Program-made: the position numbers and the translations under genes | The notes under the pieces: model-generated | The model's input: the letters and a program-made list of their open reading frames with translations, nothing else | Database searches by the model: none | What the model was told of the DNA's origin: nothing | Part shown: positions 18,150 through 26,792 of the stretch, in pieces | Numbering within the stretch: position 1 is the stretch's first letter | How the letters are laid out: each line of letters starts with the position of its first letter | Assembly: GCA_946886475.1 (NCBI GenBank) | Contig: CAMPIQ010000013.1 | Location: 1 to 43,786, forward strand | Length of the DNA: 43,786 bases | Direction: 5' to 3' | From: an uncultured Chitinophagales bacterium | Lineage (GTDB): Bacteria > Bacteroidota > Bacteroidia > Chitinophagales > Chitinophagaceae

Positions 18150-18164
18150 CAGGCACCCACCGGT

Positions 18165-20423
18165 TCACTTATTCTCTGCCAGTCTTCCATTTGTACTCAA
18201 CAGATTGATGAGCCGGTTAAAATTTTCCTGATTGTGTTTTGAATTCAATGAAGTTCTGATATCTTTTTTTTCTCTCTGGGATAAATGAAAGCTCAGCGCG
18301 GCTTTGTCCTCTTCCTTGTTTGGAATGTACTGGAACGAGATCTTGTGAATGGGATATTTGCTATTATTCACAAAATAGGTTTCCATATCGCTCTGAAAAT
18401 AATCCATCATCTTATACCAGTTATGTTGCAGCAGAAAGAAAGGCTTGGTAGCATTACCCGTAAGATTATCATATTCATATGGATTTTCCCAGCCACCATC
18501 CATCCTGTCGCGGATCTGGATGATCAGAACACCACTGGTATTCTGTTCAATCCAATTTTCCATGTGCGCCAAAAACCTCAATGAATTTTCCACACCGTAA
18601 TTATCTCTCAGCCCTCCATCCATTACATCTATTACAGGCCTGGATGGCATCCAGACGTTTGGTAAAACCACCGGGAATGTTGCATTCATTCTTAAAATGG
18701 TAAGCAACCGAAGATTATACGGATCCTGGTTAGCAAAGAAACTGGTGAAATCAATAGCATCAGCCGACAATTGCAGGTCATTGGAGTCTGAAGGTGGCTG
18801 CATCATAAACCTCAGGTGCTGGGTACTGATGATCATCATCTTTCCATCTCTTGTTATAACGGTATGATAAAACATCAGCGGAATATTTGCTGAAAATTCA
18901 TCTCCATAATAATCCGTAAGTCTTTTGTTCAAAAAACCATTGGTATTATCATCCAGAGCAGATTCAAAGGCAAAACCGCGATCGCGCAAATAGGTATAGG
19001 GGCCTACAGAAAATTTTTGTTCGGGTGCAAAAAGGTCTCTTGCAATGAATGAGGTAAAGGTAGGATTGAGCAGATCCTGGGCTATATCATCTACATATTG
19101 ATAAGACCGTGGATTAATGTTTGGATTGCTAAGACTTTGTCTGTACAATTCCCTGAAATAAGTTGCCCCGATCATGCCTCCGGATGCTCCGGTTATCAGA
19201 AATGTTTTTTTCATGATCTCACCATTGGTGAGACTGTCAAGTCTTTGAAGCACGTTCATGGTAAAAGTGGCACTTCTGGTTCCTCCACCGCTGGTGGTCA
19301 TCAGAACAAGCAGTGGTTTATCATTGTTTTGCTTTGCTTTCCACCGGCCAAGAATGGCCTCCATATTTTTTTTATCTATATTTCCTGAATCAATATTACC
19401 CAGCTTTTCCAGTGCTTCCTGTGAATACTCCGGGTGATTTTCTTCATTTTCATAACTCAGGCCGTAAGCTTTGTTACGCGGATCAATAAATTCTATCTGG
19501 TAAAGTAAATTCAGTCCTAAAATAAAGATCAGGAAGGCCGGAACACTCCAGCTCTGGAAAAAATAAACCACGGCACCACTAACACCTATCAGTATCGCAA
19601 ATAATAGTGTAATGCTGGCGCCAGCGGGAAGCTGGAAAAATTTATGATCGAGAAAAAAACCTATGACTATGAGAAACAGATAGGCTATCAGCAAACTGAC
19701 CACAGCGGCAAAGTGGTGACGTTTAAAGATCTTTTCCATCAGTTCTTTTGAATAATGCGAAACATCGCGGCAGCGCCTGATCCTGAAAAAAGAATCCAGG
19801 AACCACTCAGAATAAATAAGCGACCTGACCGTGGCCGGATGCGGCTCCGGTTGGAAATGGTAGATCGCATTTTTAGCTCCTTCAAAAGCCGGATGGATTT
19901 TTTTCAGTATGGCTTTGTCGGCACGGAAGAAATAAAAGAACGATATGGAAATAATAAGTAAGAGCCCCGCTACAAATCCTACCGTTAAAAAAATGATCTC
20001 TACATTGCTGATCAATTCTTTGTAATGTGCAAACTGGTAGGCTTTAAAAAGATAAAATATCAGGAACAGCAGTGGAATGACACTGTTGTTGATGCAAAAT
20101 TTCAAAAAAGGATATTGGGTAGCTGCAAGAAAGGTAAAATGACGGCTGAATAAAATGAATGTGGTAATGTTCCAGCACATGATAAAAACGCCAATGGCCA
20201 TGCCCATGATGGCAGCGCTGATGGAATTGACATTCCCAAGGTATTCTGGTGCCAGGAATAGTGCATCTGCACCAAAGCTTTTCATAAAGCTGCTGTTCAC
20301 TATGCTGAACATGATGATCCAGAAGGCAAGCAACACCTGGTATTTCCTGAAATGAAGAAATATCAATTGAAGTGGTAAGGAGTAAAATATACCCCGCAAA
20401 TATTCTTTAAGCGGTGTTTTCAT
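18165..20423 (-). CDS. Patatin-like phospholipase with N-terminal membrane domain
   Basis: This large protein of 752 residues joins about seven or eight N-terminal membrane helices (residues ~15-320) to a C-terminal patatin domain. Patatin elements are the oxyanion loop SGGGTRSATF (near 374), the nucleophile elbow GASGGMIG (Ser near 410, GxSxG form) and the catalytic Asp in DGGLRDNYG (near 599). A lipid acyl hydrolase acting at the inner membrane is expected. Between elbow and Asp are other conserved stretches such as FTSFFANQDPYNLRLLTILRMNATFP, quoted as DPYNLRLLTILRMNATFPVV. It ends 15 bases from the convergent lipid kinase gene. The membrane part is unusual compared with plain patatins. 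Confidence 0.87.
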   Translation of the reverse strand: MKTPLKEYLRGIFYSLPLQLIFLHFRKYQVLLAFWIIMFSIVNSSFMKSFGADALFLAPEYLGNVNSISAAIMGMAIGVFIMCWNITTFILFSRHFTFLAATQYPFLKFCINNSVIPLLFLIFYLFKAYQFAHYKELISNVEIIFLTVGFVAGLLLIISISFFYFFRADKAILKKIHPAFEGAKNAIYHFQPEPHPATVRSLIYSEWFLDSFFRIRRCRDVSHYSKELMEKIFKRHHFAAVVSLLIAYLFLIVIGFFLDHKFFQLPAGASITLLFAILIGVSGAVVYFFQSWSVPAFLIFILGLNLLYQIEFIDPRNKAYGLSYENEENHPEYSQEALEKLGNIDSGNIDKKNMEAILGRWKAKQNNDKPLLVLMTTSGGGTRSATFTMNVLQRLDSLTNGEIMKKTFLITGASGGMIGATYFRELYRQSLSNPNINPRSYQYVDDIAQDLLNPTFTSFIARDLFAPEQKFSVGPYTYLRDRGFAFESALDDNTNGFLNKRLTDYYGDEFSANIPLMFYHTVITRDGKMMIISTQHLRFMMQPPSDSNDLQLSADAIDFTSFFANQDPYNLRLLTILRMNATFPVVLPNVWMPSRPVIDVMDGGLRDNYGVENSLRFLAHMENWIEQNTSGVLIIQIRDRMDGGWENPYEYDNLTGNATKPFFLLQHNWYKMMDYFQSDMETYFVNNSKYPIHKISFQYIPNKEEDKAALSFHLSQREKKDIRTSLNSKHNQENFNRLINLLSTNGRLAENK

Positions 20424-20468
20424 GCCCCCTCAAAATACTATGAATTCAGTGGAAGAGAAAGAATTGTT

Positions 20469-21554
20469 TCAGGAATTAAGGTTTTGTTTTGGAGTTAATA
20501 AAAAGAGTGCATGTACAAGAGACATTAAAAGAAACAATGCTACCAGCTGATGCAGTTGTGCCATCCATTCAAAATAATTCCATTTATAAGCCCTGATACC
20601 CGTGCTGCTTAATACCGTGAGTATTCCTAAAACGGCCTGAATTAAAACAAAGATTAACGGCAGCCACCTGATCTTCCGGAATGCTGAGGTCAGCTTTAAC
20701 CTGAATGCCATGATGGTCCAGGCCATCACAGATATCAGGAGCAGATATGCAAGATTGCGGTGAATGAAATGAGTGGTGATGATAGCTTTTCTTTCACTGA
20801 AATACCTGGCATCCGCTGCATTCATGCCGTCCTGAAGCGGTTCAGAAATTGTAGAAGGGATCCATTCTCCATTTATTGTTGGCCAGGTGGGTGCATAAAC
20901 CGCTGCTTTGTAGCCGGCCATCATGGCGCCATAAAATAATTGAACAAAGAGTATTACCAGTATCACCCAGATAAAACCGCTGAGTTTTTTGTGGTGGCTG
21001 AGGTCACCGGGTTTTACAAAGAATTTTAAAGTGAACCAGTACGTGTAGGCCAGTAAAATCAGGGCAAGCACAAAATGAAGACCCAGTTTCGCAGGTCTTA
21101 CATATACCGCATCTCCCGTTAATCCGCTGGCAACCATTATCCATCCAACGGCTCCCTGTAAAGCACCCAGTAAAAAAAGAATTACCAGAGGCCATACCAT
21201 TTCTTTTTTGAATCTGCGTTGAATTAAAAAAATGATAAATGGGATTGCAAACACCACTCCTATCAGCCTTCCCCATAACCTGTGAAACCATTCCCAGAAA
21301 AAAATGAATTTAAAATCCGGAAGCGTAAATCCTGAATTGAGCTGTTTGAATTGCTCCGTTTGTTTATACTTATCAAATGCAACAAGCCATTGTTCATGGT
21401 TTAAAGGTGGCAGGGTTCCGCTACCCAGGTCCCATTCGGTAATGGATAAACCTGATCCTGTGAGCCGGGTTATTCCTCCAAGTACAATTTGTATAATGAT
21501 CATTATTACTCCAATCAAAAGCCAGTTGGCAACTGCCTTATTGTTTCTCTTCAT
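20469..21554 (-). CDS. ctaA: Heme A synthase (COX15/CtaA family)
   Basis: This integral membrane enzyme of 361 residues converts heme O to heme A for cytochrome c oxidase. It has about eight helices. The conserved Glu/His sites appear as GGITRLTGSGLSITEW (residues ~23-38), FWEWFHRLWGRLIG, KLGLHFVLALILLAYT, TTHFIHRNLAYLLL and MAQLHQLVALFLL, which give the pairs of heme-ligand histidines. The Cys pair typical of Gram-positive CtaA is absent, so it is of the COX15 type. The ATG at 21554 is chosen since it directly precedes the first helix. A -7 box lies 21 bases upstream. No other cytochrome oxidase assembly gene is in this window. Confidence 0.93.
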   Translation of the reverse strand: MKRNNKAVANWLLIGVIMIIIQIVLGGITRLTGSGLSITEWDLGSGTLPPLNHEQWLVAFDKYKQTEQFKQLNSGFTLPDFKFIFFWEWFHRLWGRLIGVVFAIPFIIFLIQRRFKKEMVWPLVILFLLGALQGAVGWIMVASGLTGDAVYVRPAKLGLHFVLALILLAYTYWFTLKFFVKPGDLSHHKKLSGFIWVILVILFVQLFYGAMMAGYKAAVYAPTWPTINGEWIPSTISEPLQDGMNAADARYFSERKAIITTHFIHRNLAYLLLISVMAWTIMAFRLKLTSAFRKIRWLPLIFVLIQAVLGILTVLSSTGIRAYKWNYFEWMAQLHQLVALFLLMSLVHALFLLTPKQNLNS

Positions 21555-21575
21555 TATCTTTTGCTTATTGGGATG

Positions 21576-21583
21576 CAAAGGTA
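21576..21583 (-). promoter_or_regulatory. -7 promoter box for ctaA
   Basis: The minus strand reads TACCTTTG, an exact TAnnTTTG match, ending 21 bases before the ctaA ATG and giving a short leader. No -33 TTTG is seen at the usual spacing. Confidence 0.45.
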
Positions 21584-21680
21584 GGCCTGTGAAGATGGAG
21601 GAAGATGATTTAGAACAAAAAATGTGCATAGTGAATAAAATGATGAAGCTCTAAATTGGTTGAAACCTTATTTTCGTTGC

Positions 21681-22295
21681 ATGCTGCAGGCATATTACCA
21701 AAATCAACTCACAGAGGCAGGATGCGATGAAGCAGGCCGGGGATGCCTTGCCGGTCCGGTGTTTGCGGCTGCAGTTATTCTACCACTCGACTTTTATCAT
21801 CCTTTGTTAAATGATTCAAAGCAATTAACGGAAGAAGAGCGATATGAATTAAGACCTGTAATACAGGAACAGGCTATCAGCTTTGCTGTGGCCAGTTGTT
21901 GCAATAAACAGATCGACAGGATCAATATTCTCTGGGCAGCTGTAAAGAGCATGCACCTGGCGGTTAAACAACTTAATCCACAGCCACAGTTATTACTTAT
22001 TGACGGCAACCGGTTTAAACCATTTAAAAAAATACCCCATAAATGCATCGTCCAGGGCGATGGACTTTATGCATCTATTGCCGCTGCAAGCATCCTTGCT
22101 AAAACGTACAGGGATGATTTTATGAAGACACTTCATAAAAAATACCCGAAATACAATTGGGCACAGAATAAGGGATATGCTACTAAAGAACATCAGGCAG
22201 CATTAGATAAATATGGTCCCTGCAGGTATCATCGACAGTCTTTCAGGCTCAGTTATGCAGAACAGGATCTGGAAACTTCTGTACTGTCCCATTAA
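21681..22295 (+). CDS. rnhB: Ribonuclease HII
   Basis: This enzyme removes ribonucleotides and RNA from RNA-DNA hybrids. It has 204 residues from the ATG at 21681; a TTG seven codons upstream is less likely. The catalytic motif AGCDEAGRGCLAGPV places Asp16 and Glu17, the acid LLIDGN further on is the third metal ligand, and GDGLYASIAAASILAKTYRD supplies the fourth Asp region. The C-terminal HKKYPKYNWAQNKGYATKEH is the standard family ending, quoted as KYPKYNWAQNKGY. The gene is divergent from ctaA and ends before an intrinsic terminator. Confidence 0.96.
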   Translation: MLQAYYQNQLTEAGCDEAGRGCLAGPVFAAAVILPLDFYHPLLNDSKQLTEEERYELRPVIQEQAISFAVASCCNKQIDRINILWAAVKSMHLAVKQLNPQPQLLLIDGNRFKPFKKIPHKCIVQGDGLYASIAAASILAKTYRDDFMKTLHKKYPKYNWAQNKGYATKEHQAALDKYGPCRYHRQSFRLSYAEQDLETSVLSH

Positions 22296-22385
22296 ACCCA
22301 TGCAGCGTTTTAACGTCTTAAGCTTGTCTTTTTCATGTGCTGCTCCCGATAATATCGGGCTAAAAGAATGGTTGAAGGTTAAAGG

Positions 22386-22414
22386 AGCCCTGATTTTATG
22401 CAGGGCTTTTTTTC
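22386..22414 (+). terminator. Intrinsic terminator after rnhB
   Basis: Arms 22386-22392 and 22401-22407 (AGCCCTG with CAGGGCT) form a 7-base-pair stem with an 8-base loop, followed by a run of T. A second short inverted repeat, CCCGAT with ATCGGG at 22345-22359, lies upstream of it and has no T run. Confidence 0.8.
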
Positions 22415-22502
22415 AATCTGTGATAGCAGATCAGAGACGCAATAAAGGCTATGCAGGTTTTTGAAATTTTCCTGAAAGCAATTTGATTTTCCTGGCCCGG
22501 TC

Positions 22503-23105
22503 TCAAAATGCACCCGCTCCTTCACGCACCACTGATGCTTCTCCACTTGTAAAATCAATGATGGTTGATGGAATGGTACCTCCAATGCCACCGTCTATTA
22601 CCAGGTCCACCAGGTTTCCGAAATTATCAGAAATGATTTCAGGATCGGTATAATCTTCAACATTTTCACCGGGCAGGCTTGCACTTAAAATTGGGTTGCC
22701 TAATTCTTTTACAATGCAACGGGCAATAGTATTGTTGGGTACGCGGATGCCAACAGTGTCTTTTTTTGTTTTGAGTATTTTGGGAACTTCTTTACTTGCC
22801 GGTAAGATAAAAGTGTAAGGCCCGGGCAAATATTGTTTCAATGTACGATAAACGGGTGTAGATAATTGTTTTGCATAATGGCTCAGGTCTGCCAGGTTGT
22901 AACAAACAAATGAAAGTTGTGCTTTTTCAGGTTGAATATTCTTGATCCGGCATATTCTTTCTACTGCTTTGTGATGAAATATATCGCAACCCAAACCATA
23001 GATGGTGTCTGTGGGATACACAATGATACCACCACTTTTCAGTATGCCGGCCACCTGTTTTATTAACCTGTCCTGCGGATTTACCGGGTGAATGTGAATA
23101 AGCAT
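22503..23105 (-). CDS. tsaC: Threonylcarbamoyl-AMP synthase (YrdC/Sua5)
   Basis: The enzyme makes threonylcarbamoyl-AMP for the t6A37 modification of ANN-reading tRNAs. It has 200 residues from the ATG at 23105. The family's signature is seen as GGIIVYPTDTIYGLGCD (residues ~25-41), followed by RICRIKNIQPEKAQLSF (the KxR-rich nucleotide site), YLPGPYTFIL and KKDTVGIRVPNNTIA, with ILSASLPGENVEDYTDP at the end. It lacks the extra C-terminal Sua5 domain, so it is the short TsaC type. Upstream of the start is an AT-rich region with inverted repeats. Confidence 0.94.
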   Translation of the reverse strand: MLIHIHPVNPQDRLIKQVAGILKSGGIIVYPTDTIYGLGCDIFHHKAVERICRIKNIQPEKAQLSFVCYNLADLSHYAKQLSTPVYRTLKQYLPGPYTFILPASKEVPKILKTKKDTVGIRVPNNTIARCIVKELGNPILSASLPGENVEDYTDPEIISDNFGNLVDLVIDGGIGGTIPSTIIDFTSGEASVVREGAGAF

Positions 23106-23109
23106 AATT

Positions 23110-23275
23110 GAAGTCAAATTCAAAATTCAAAATGAAAAATTCAAAAAAAATGAAAATTAAAAATGTAAAAGACGGAGCTGGTAAGTGATCTGTGGTCAGG
23201 TTACTGGTACAACCTGTTAATGAGTTTGATGAACCAGGTTTTTTACATTTTGAATTTTTAATTTTGAATTCTTCT
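23110..23275 (-). repeat. AT-rich imperfect inverted repeat flanking a short hairpin
   Basis: The left part (about 23112-23170) is built of repeated ATTCAAAA/TGAAAA-like words. The right part (about 23240-23271) is nearly its inverse (TTTTACATTTTGAATTTT onward). In between is a perfect 6-base-pair hairpin, CAGGTT at 23197-23202 with AACCTG at 23211-23216. It separates tsaC from korB. A role as terminator or a remnant of slippage are both possible. Confidence 0.4.
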
Positions 23276-23285
23276 TCTCATCCGG

Positions 23286-24326
23286 CTAAGCAATCGTCCA
23301 TGTTTCATTACCCTTCAATAACTTATTCAGGTCAGCTGCTTTTTTTTCTTTAGCGTATTCGATCTGTTGTTTCAGCATGTCTTCGTATGTGGGCCTGATT
23401 GCCTGGTAAAAAACACCAAAAGGCCTGGGCAGGTGCTTATCTGCTTTTGGATCATCAAACATCCTGGTAAGAATCTGAGCCTTGTACAGGTCCGATTCAT
23501 CGTGTACCCAGAGGTCACTGGTACTATACCCTTCATTTAAATGAACGGCTACGGGATTAAATCCATCAAGTTTGATCCCTTTGTCCCTGTTGGACCCAAA
23601 TACCAGTGGTTGTCCGTTTTCAAGGAACAATGCTTCGTCGCTTTTAGATGATTTCTCTGTAAATATTTCAAATGCACCATCATTGAAAATGTTGCAATTC
23701 TGGTAGATTTCAAGGAAGGAAGCCCCGTGGTGTGCATAGGAGCGGAGCAGCATGGCCTGTAAATGTTTCGGATCGCGGTCCATGCTTCTTGCAATAAAAG
23801 TGGCATCTGCTCCCATGGCAAGTGCCAGTGGATTAAAAGGATGGTCAATACTTCCAAAAGGGGTTGACTTGGTTACCTTATTTTCTTCTGATGTTGGAGA
23901 GTACTGTCCCTTGGTAAGTCCATAGATCTGGTTGTTGAACAAAAGCACATTCACATCAAAATTGCGACGAAGCAGATGGATGGTGTGGTTTCCGCCAATA
24001 CTTAAACTGTCACCATCACCTGTAACAATCCAAACGCTTAGGTCGGGACGTGAAGCTTTCAGCCCGCTGGCAATAGCCGTTGCACGTCCGTGAATGGAAT
24101 GCATTCCGTATACATTCATGTAATAAGGAAACCTGGAAGAACAACCAATCCCTGAAATGATAGCAATATTTTCACGGGGTATTCCAAGTGTGGGCATCAC
24201 TTTCTGCACCTGGGCAAGAATTGAATAGTCGCCACAACCGGGGCACCAGCGTACTTCCTGATCGGTTGCAAAATCTTTGGCGGTTAAGGCAGGGATCACA
24301 GGAGTATTGGGGCTGATAGTTTCCAT
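23286..24326 (-). CDS. korB: 2-oxoacid:ferredoxin oxidoreductase beta subunit
   Basis: This 346-residue subunit would carry thiamine diphosphate and one [4Fe-4S] cluster for oxidation of a 2-oxoacid (2-oxoglutarate or a related acid) to an acyl-CoA with ferredoxin. Cluster cysteines are Cys28 and Cys31 in WCPGCGDYS, one in GIGCSSRFPYY and one in YQNCNIFND. The TPP motif is GDGDSLSIGGNHTIHLL... ending in NN as VLLFNNQIYGL, with the usual spacing. The C-terminal domain containing GVFYQAIRPTYED is also typical. The alpha subunit, which holds the pyruvate-type domains I and II, is not adjacent: the gene upstream is a CMD-family protein. It must be encoded elsewhere. Confidence 0.92.
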   Translation of the reverse strand: METISPNTPVIPALTAKDFATDQEVRWCPGCGDYSILAQVQKVMPTLGIPRENIAIISGIGCSSRFPYYMNVYGMHSIHGRATAIASGLKASRPDLSVWIVTGDGDSLSIGGNHTIHLLRRNFDVNVLLFNNQIYGLTKGQYSPTSEENKVTKSTPFGSIDHPFNPLALAMGADATFIARSMDRDPKHLQAMLLRSYAHHGASFLEIYQNCNIFNDGAFEIFTEKSSKSDEALFLENGQPLVFGSNRDKGIKLDGFNPVAVHLNEGYSTSDLWVHDESDLYKAQILTRMFDDPKADKHLPRPFGVFYQAIRPTYEDMLKQQIEYAKEKKAADLNKLLKGNETWTIA

Positions 24327-24475
24327 TTTATATAAAGTTCTTGAGTTTGAAATAGGTCAATCAATAACGGGCGATCGTCAAAAGCCGGTCCCGGGCTAAA
24401 CAAAAGATGAGCTGTCAAGCCTAAGTTAATGAATTCAATTTTTTAATTCAACAGGTACTGAAAGAATCCAGGAAT

Positions 24476-24832
24476 TTACTTTGATTGTTCATGATTCGTC
24501 AGCGCTTCCCAATATTCGGCTGCTCTTCTTGTATGAGGTATCACAATGGTTCCTCCTACAATATTGGCCACAGCAAAAATTTCATAAACTTCTTCAGTAG
24601 AAATGCCTGATTCATAACATTTGCCGAGGTGGTATTTGATACAGTCATCACATCTTAAAACCATGCTGGCCACCAGTCCCAGCATTTCCTTTGTTCTTGA
24701 GTCAAGTGCTCCCTCTTCATAAGTGTTAGTATCAAGATTCCAGAGTCTTTTCATTACCAGATTATTCTTACTAAGGATCACTTCATTCATTTTCTCCCTG
24801 TAATCATTGAACTCTTTTACCAGTACCGACAT
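24476..24832 (-). CDS. Carboxymuconolactone decarboxylase/AhpD-like protein
   Basis: This 118-residue protein is mostly helical and holds the CMD family's redox motif in MVLRCDDCIKYHLGKCYESG, that is CxxC followed by a His three residues on (near residues 58-65), as in AhpD. The rest, including VYEIFAVANIVGGTIVIPHTRRA, is the standard helical end. Either a peroxide-linked thiol reductase role or a ring-opening decarboxylase role is possible; the CxxC supports the former. It has a clear -7 box 18 bases before the ATG and reads away from the divergent cytochrome gene. Confidence 0.87.
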   Translation of the reverse strand: MSVLVKEFNDYREKMNEVILSKNNLVMKRLWNLDTNTYEEGALDSRTKEMLGLVASMVLRCDDCIKYHLGKCYESGISTEEVYEIFAVANIVGGTIVIPHTRRAAEYWEALTNHEQSK

Positions 24833-24850
24833 GTATTGATTTTAATACCG

Positions 24851-24858
24851 CAAAAATA
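24851..24858 (-). promoter_or_regulatory. -7 promoter box for the CMD/AhpD-like gene
   Basis: The minus strand reads TATTTTTG, an exact TAnnTTTG match, 18 bases before the ATG. No good -33 element is seen. Confidence 0.45.
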
Positions 24859-24936
24859 CATATCATAGCGTTGGTAATTGATGAAGAACTGCCATGGGCG
24901 GAAATTTGTCTAAATTCAAAGAAAATTTTAACGAAT

Positions 24937-25353
24937 ATGACACGTTCTTTTCTGGTTATTATGATCCTGTTCTGCATGATTATTGTTTCACTTGCATTTT
25001 CCAGGAAAGAAGACCCCTTTAAAAACCTGAAGATCCTGCCCAAAGACATTACAAAGAAACAACTGGACAGTGTGATGGACCATTTCTCGGTTTCGTTGAA
25101 TGTGGGTTGCGACTTCTGCCATGTGGAGAACAAGGAAAAAACCGACATGGATTTTGCTTCAGATGATAACAAGCATAAGCTGATAGCAAGAGATATGCTT
25201 GAAATGACCTATGCCATCAATGATAAATATTTTGATTACACGGGTGCAAAAAGAAACCTCAGCACACAGTTAATGATCACCTGCTACACCTGTCATAATG
25301 GTGAAAAAATGCCGGCCACCCACCCCGTGAAGGAAGGAATAAAAAAACAATGA
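24937..25353 (+). CDS. Exported c-type cytochrome
   Basis: The 138-residue protein has an N-terminal signal or anchor (SFLVIMILFCMIIVSLAFS) and two CxxCH heme-binding sites, CDFCH near residue 60 and CYTCH near residue 117. The stretch FKNLKILPKDITKKQLDSVM and the general length match a Bacteroidota group annotated as photosynthetic-reaction-center-cytochrome-c-subunit-like, which has nothing to do with photosynthesis here. It should carry electrons on the periplasmic side. I chose the ATG at 24937 because it begins the signal; an upstream in-frame start adds 22 residues that do not look like a signal peptide. Its stop overlaps the gnd start (ATGA). Confidence 0.87.
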   Translation: MTRSFLVIMILFCMIIVSLAFSRKEDPFKNLKILPKDITKKQLDSVMDHFSVSLNVGCDFCHVENKEKTDMDFASDDNKHKLIARDMLEMTYAINDKYFDYTGAKRNLSTQLMITCYTCHNGEKMPATHPVKEGIKKQ

Positions 25354-26792
25354 CCATGAAAGGAAATTTTGATTTCGGGATGATTGGAATTGGAGTAATG
25401 GGTAGCAACCTTTTGCTTAATATGGCCGATCATGGATATGCCGTTATTGGTTTTGACCTGAAACAGGAAAGAGCCGATAAGCTGGAAGCCGCTGCAGAAC
25501 CGGGCACAAAAGTAAAAGGCACCACAAAAGTGGAAGAAATGGTAGCGGCATTAAAAACGCCTAGAAAGATCATGATGCTTGTGCCTGCGGGCAAACCGGT
25601 GGATAATGTAATTGAGAACATCCTGCCTTATCTCGAAAAAGATGATATTCTTATTGATGGCGGGAATTCCTATTTTAAGGATACCATTAAACGCATTAAT
25701 TACCTGCAGGATAAAGGAATTCATTTTTTTGGCATGGGTGTTTCCGGAGGAGAGATGGGAGCAAGACTTGGTCCAAGCATGATGCCCGGTGGCGACCGTT
25801 CAGCTTGGCAATACCTGCAACCTGTTCTGGAATCTATTGCAGCCAAAGCCGATGGCAAACCCTGTGTGGCATACATGGGAAATAATGCAGCCGGCCACTA
25901 TGTAAAAATGGTGCACAATGGAATTGAGTACGCTATGATGCAAATGATAAGTGAGGTGTATGACCTGTTGCACAGGAGCGGAAAATTTTCAAATGAAGCA
26001 CTGCACGATGTTTTTGACAGATGGAATGAAGGTCAATTGCAGTCATTTTTGATACAGGTTACCGCAGAAGTATTTAATACACTCGACAACGAAACAGATG
26101 ATCCGCACGATTTTCTGATCGATAAGATACTTGACCAGGCCGGGTCAAAAGGAACGGGGAAATGGACCTCACAGGAAGCCATGGACCTGCCTGTTGCTGT
26201 TCCCTCTATTGATATGGCGGTTTGCATGCGTGACCTTTCAGTATACAAACAACAGCGGGTAAAGGCAGCGGGCCTGTACAAACCTGAGATTGGAACCACC
26301 CGGATTGATGAACAAGTTCTCGCTGAAATTGAAAATGGACTTACATTTTGTTTTGCTATTGCCTACGTACAGGGATTGAATATGCTGGCCATGGCATCAA
26401 AGGTTCATAACATGGATATATCACTGCCTTCCGTTATTGATGTATGGAAAGCCGGTTGCATCATCCGTTCAGCACTCCTGGGTAATTTTGAAAATGCCTT
26501 TAATAAAGATCGCACTCTTGAAAATGTGTTACTTGATAAGGCATTTGCAAATATGATGAAGAACCGCGAACAGGCCTGCAGACGGTTACTGAGCCTTGGC
26601 GTGCAGGCCCGCATACCAATGGCCTGCATTGGAAGCGCACTTGCGTATTATGATGCATTCCTCAGCGAAAAAATGCCCATTAACCTTGTGCAGGCGCAAA
26701 GGGATTATTTTGGAGCACATACTTACAGACGTACAGACAGGGAAGGGGTTTTCCATACTGAATGGACTGTTGGCACAAATGAAAAACCATGA
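25350..26792 (+). CDS. gnd: 6-phosphogluconate dehydrogenase, decarboxylating
   Basis: The oxidative pentose-phosphate pathway enzyme (480 residues) turns 6-phosphogluconate into ribulose 5-phosphate with NADP+. Seen are the Rossmann motif GMIGIGVMGSNLLLN (residues 10-24), DGGNSYFKDT, GMGVSGGEMGARLGPSMMPGG (the 6PG-binding loop, quoted as VSGGEMGARLGPSMMPGG) and the catalytic lysine segment KMVHNGIEYAMMQ (near 186). The C-terminal QRDYFGAHTYRR is also typical. The start overlaps the stop of the cytochrome gene (ATGA), and its own stop overlaps the zwf start in the same way. A second ATG two codons in is an alternative. Confidence 0.97.
   Translation: MTMKGNFDFGMIGIGVMGSNLLLNMADHGYAVIGFDLKQERADKLEAAAEPGTKVKGTTKVEEMVAALKTPRKIMMLVPAGKPVDNVIENILPYLEKDDILIDGGNSYFKDTIKRINYLQDKGIHFFGMGVSGGEMGARLGPSMMPGGDRSAWQYLQPVLESIAAKADGKPCVAYMGNNAAGHYVKMVHNGIEYAMMQMISEVYDLLHRSGKFSNEALHDVFDRWNEGQLQSFLIQVTAEVFNTLDNETDDPHDFLIDKILDQAGSKGTGKWTSQEAMDLPVAVPSIDMAVCMRDLSVYKQQRVKAAGLYKPEIGTTRIDEQVLAEIENGLTFCFAIAYVQGLNMLAMASKVHNMDISLPSVIDVWKAGCIIRSALLGNFENAFNKDRTLENVLLDKAFANMMKNREQACRRLLSLGVQARIPMACIGSALAYYDAFLSEKMPINLVQAQRDYFGAHTYRRTDREGVFHTEWTVGTNEKP

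Noticed and set aside
22345..22359. CCCGAT-AAT-ATCGGG inverted repeat as a REP element.
   Set aside because: One short copy in the window, no second copy found by eye, so it is mentioned only with the neighbouring terminator.
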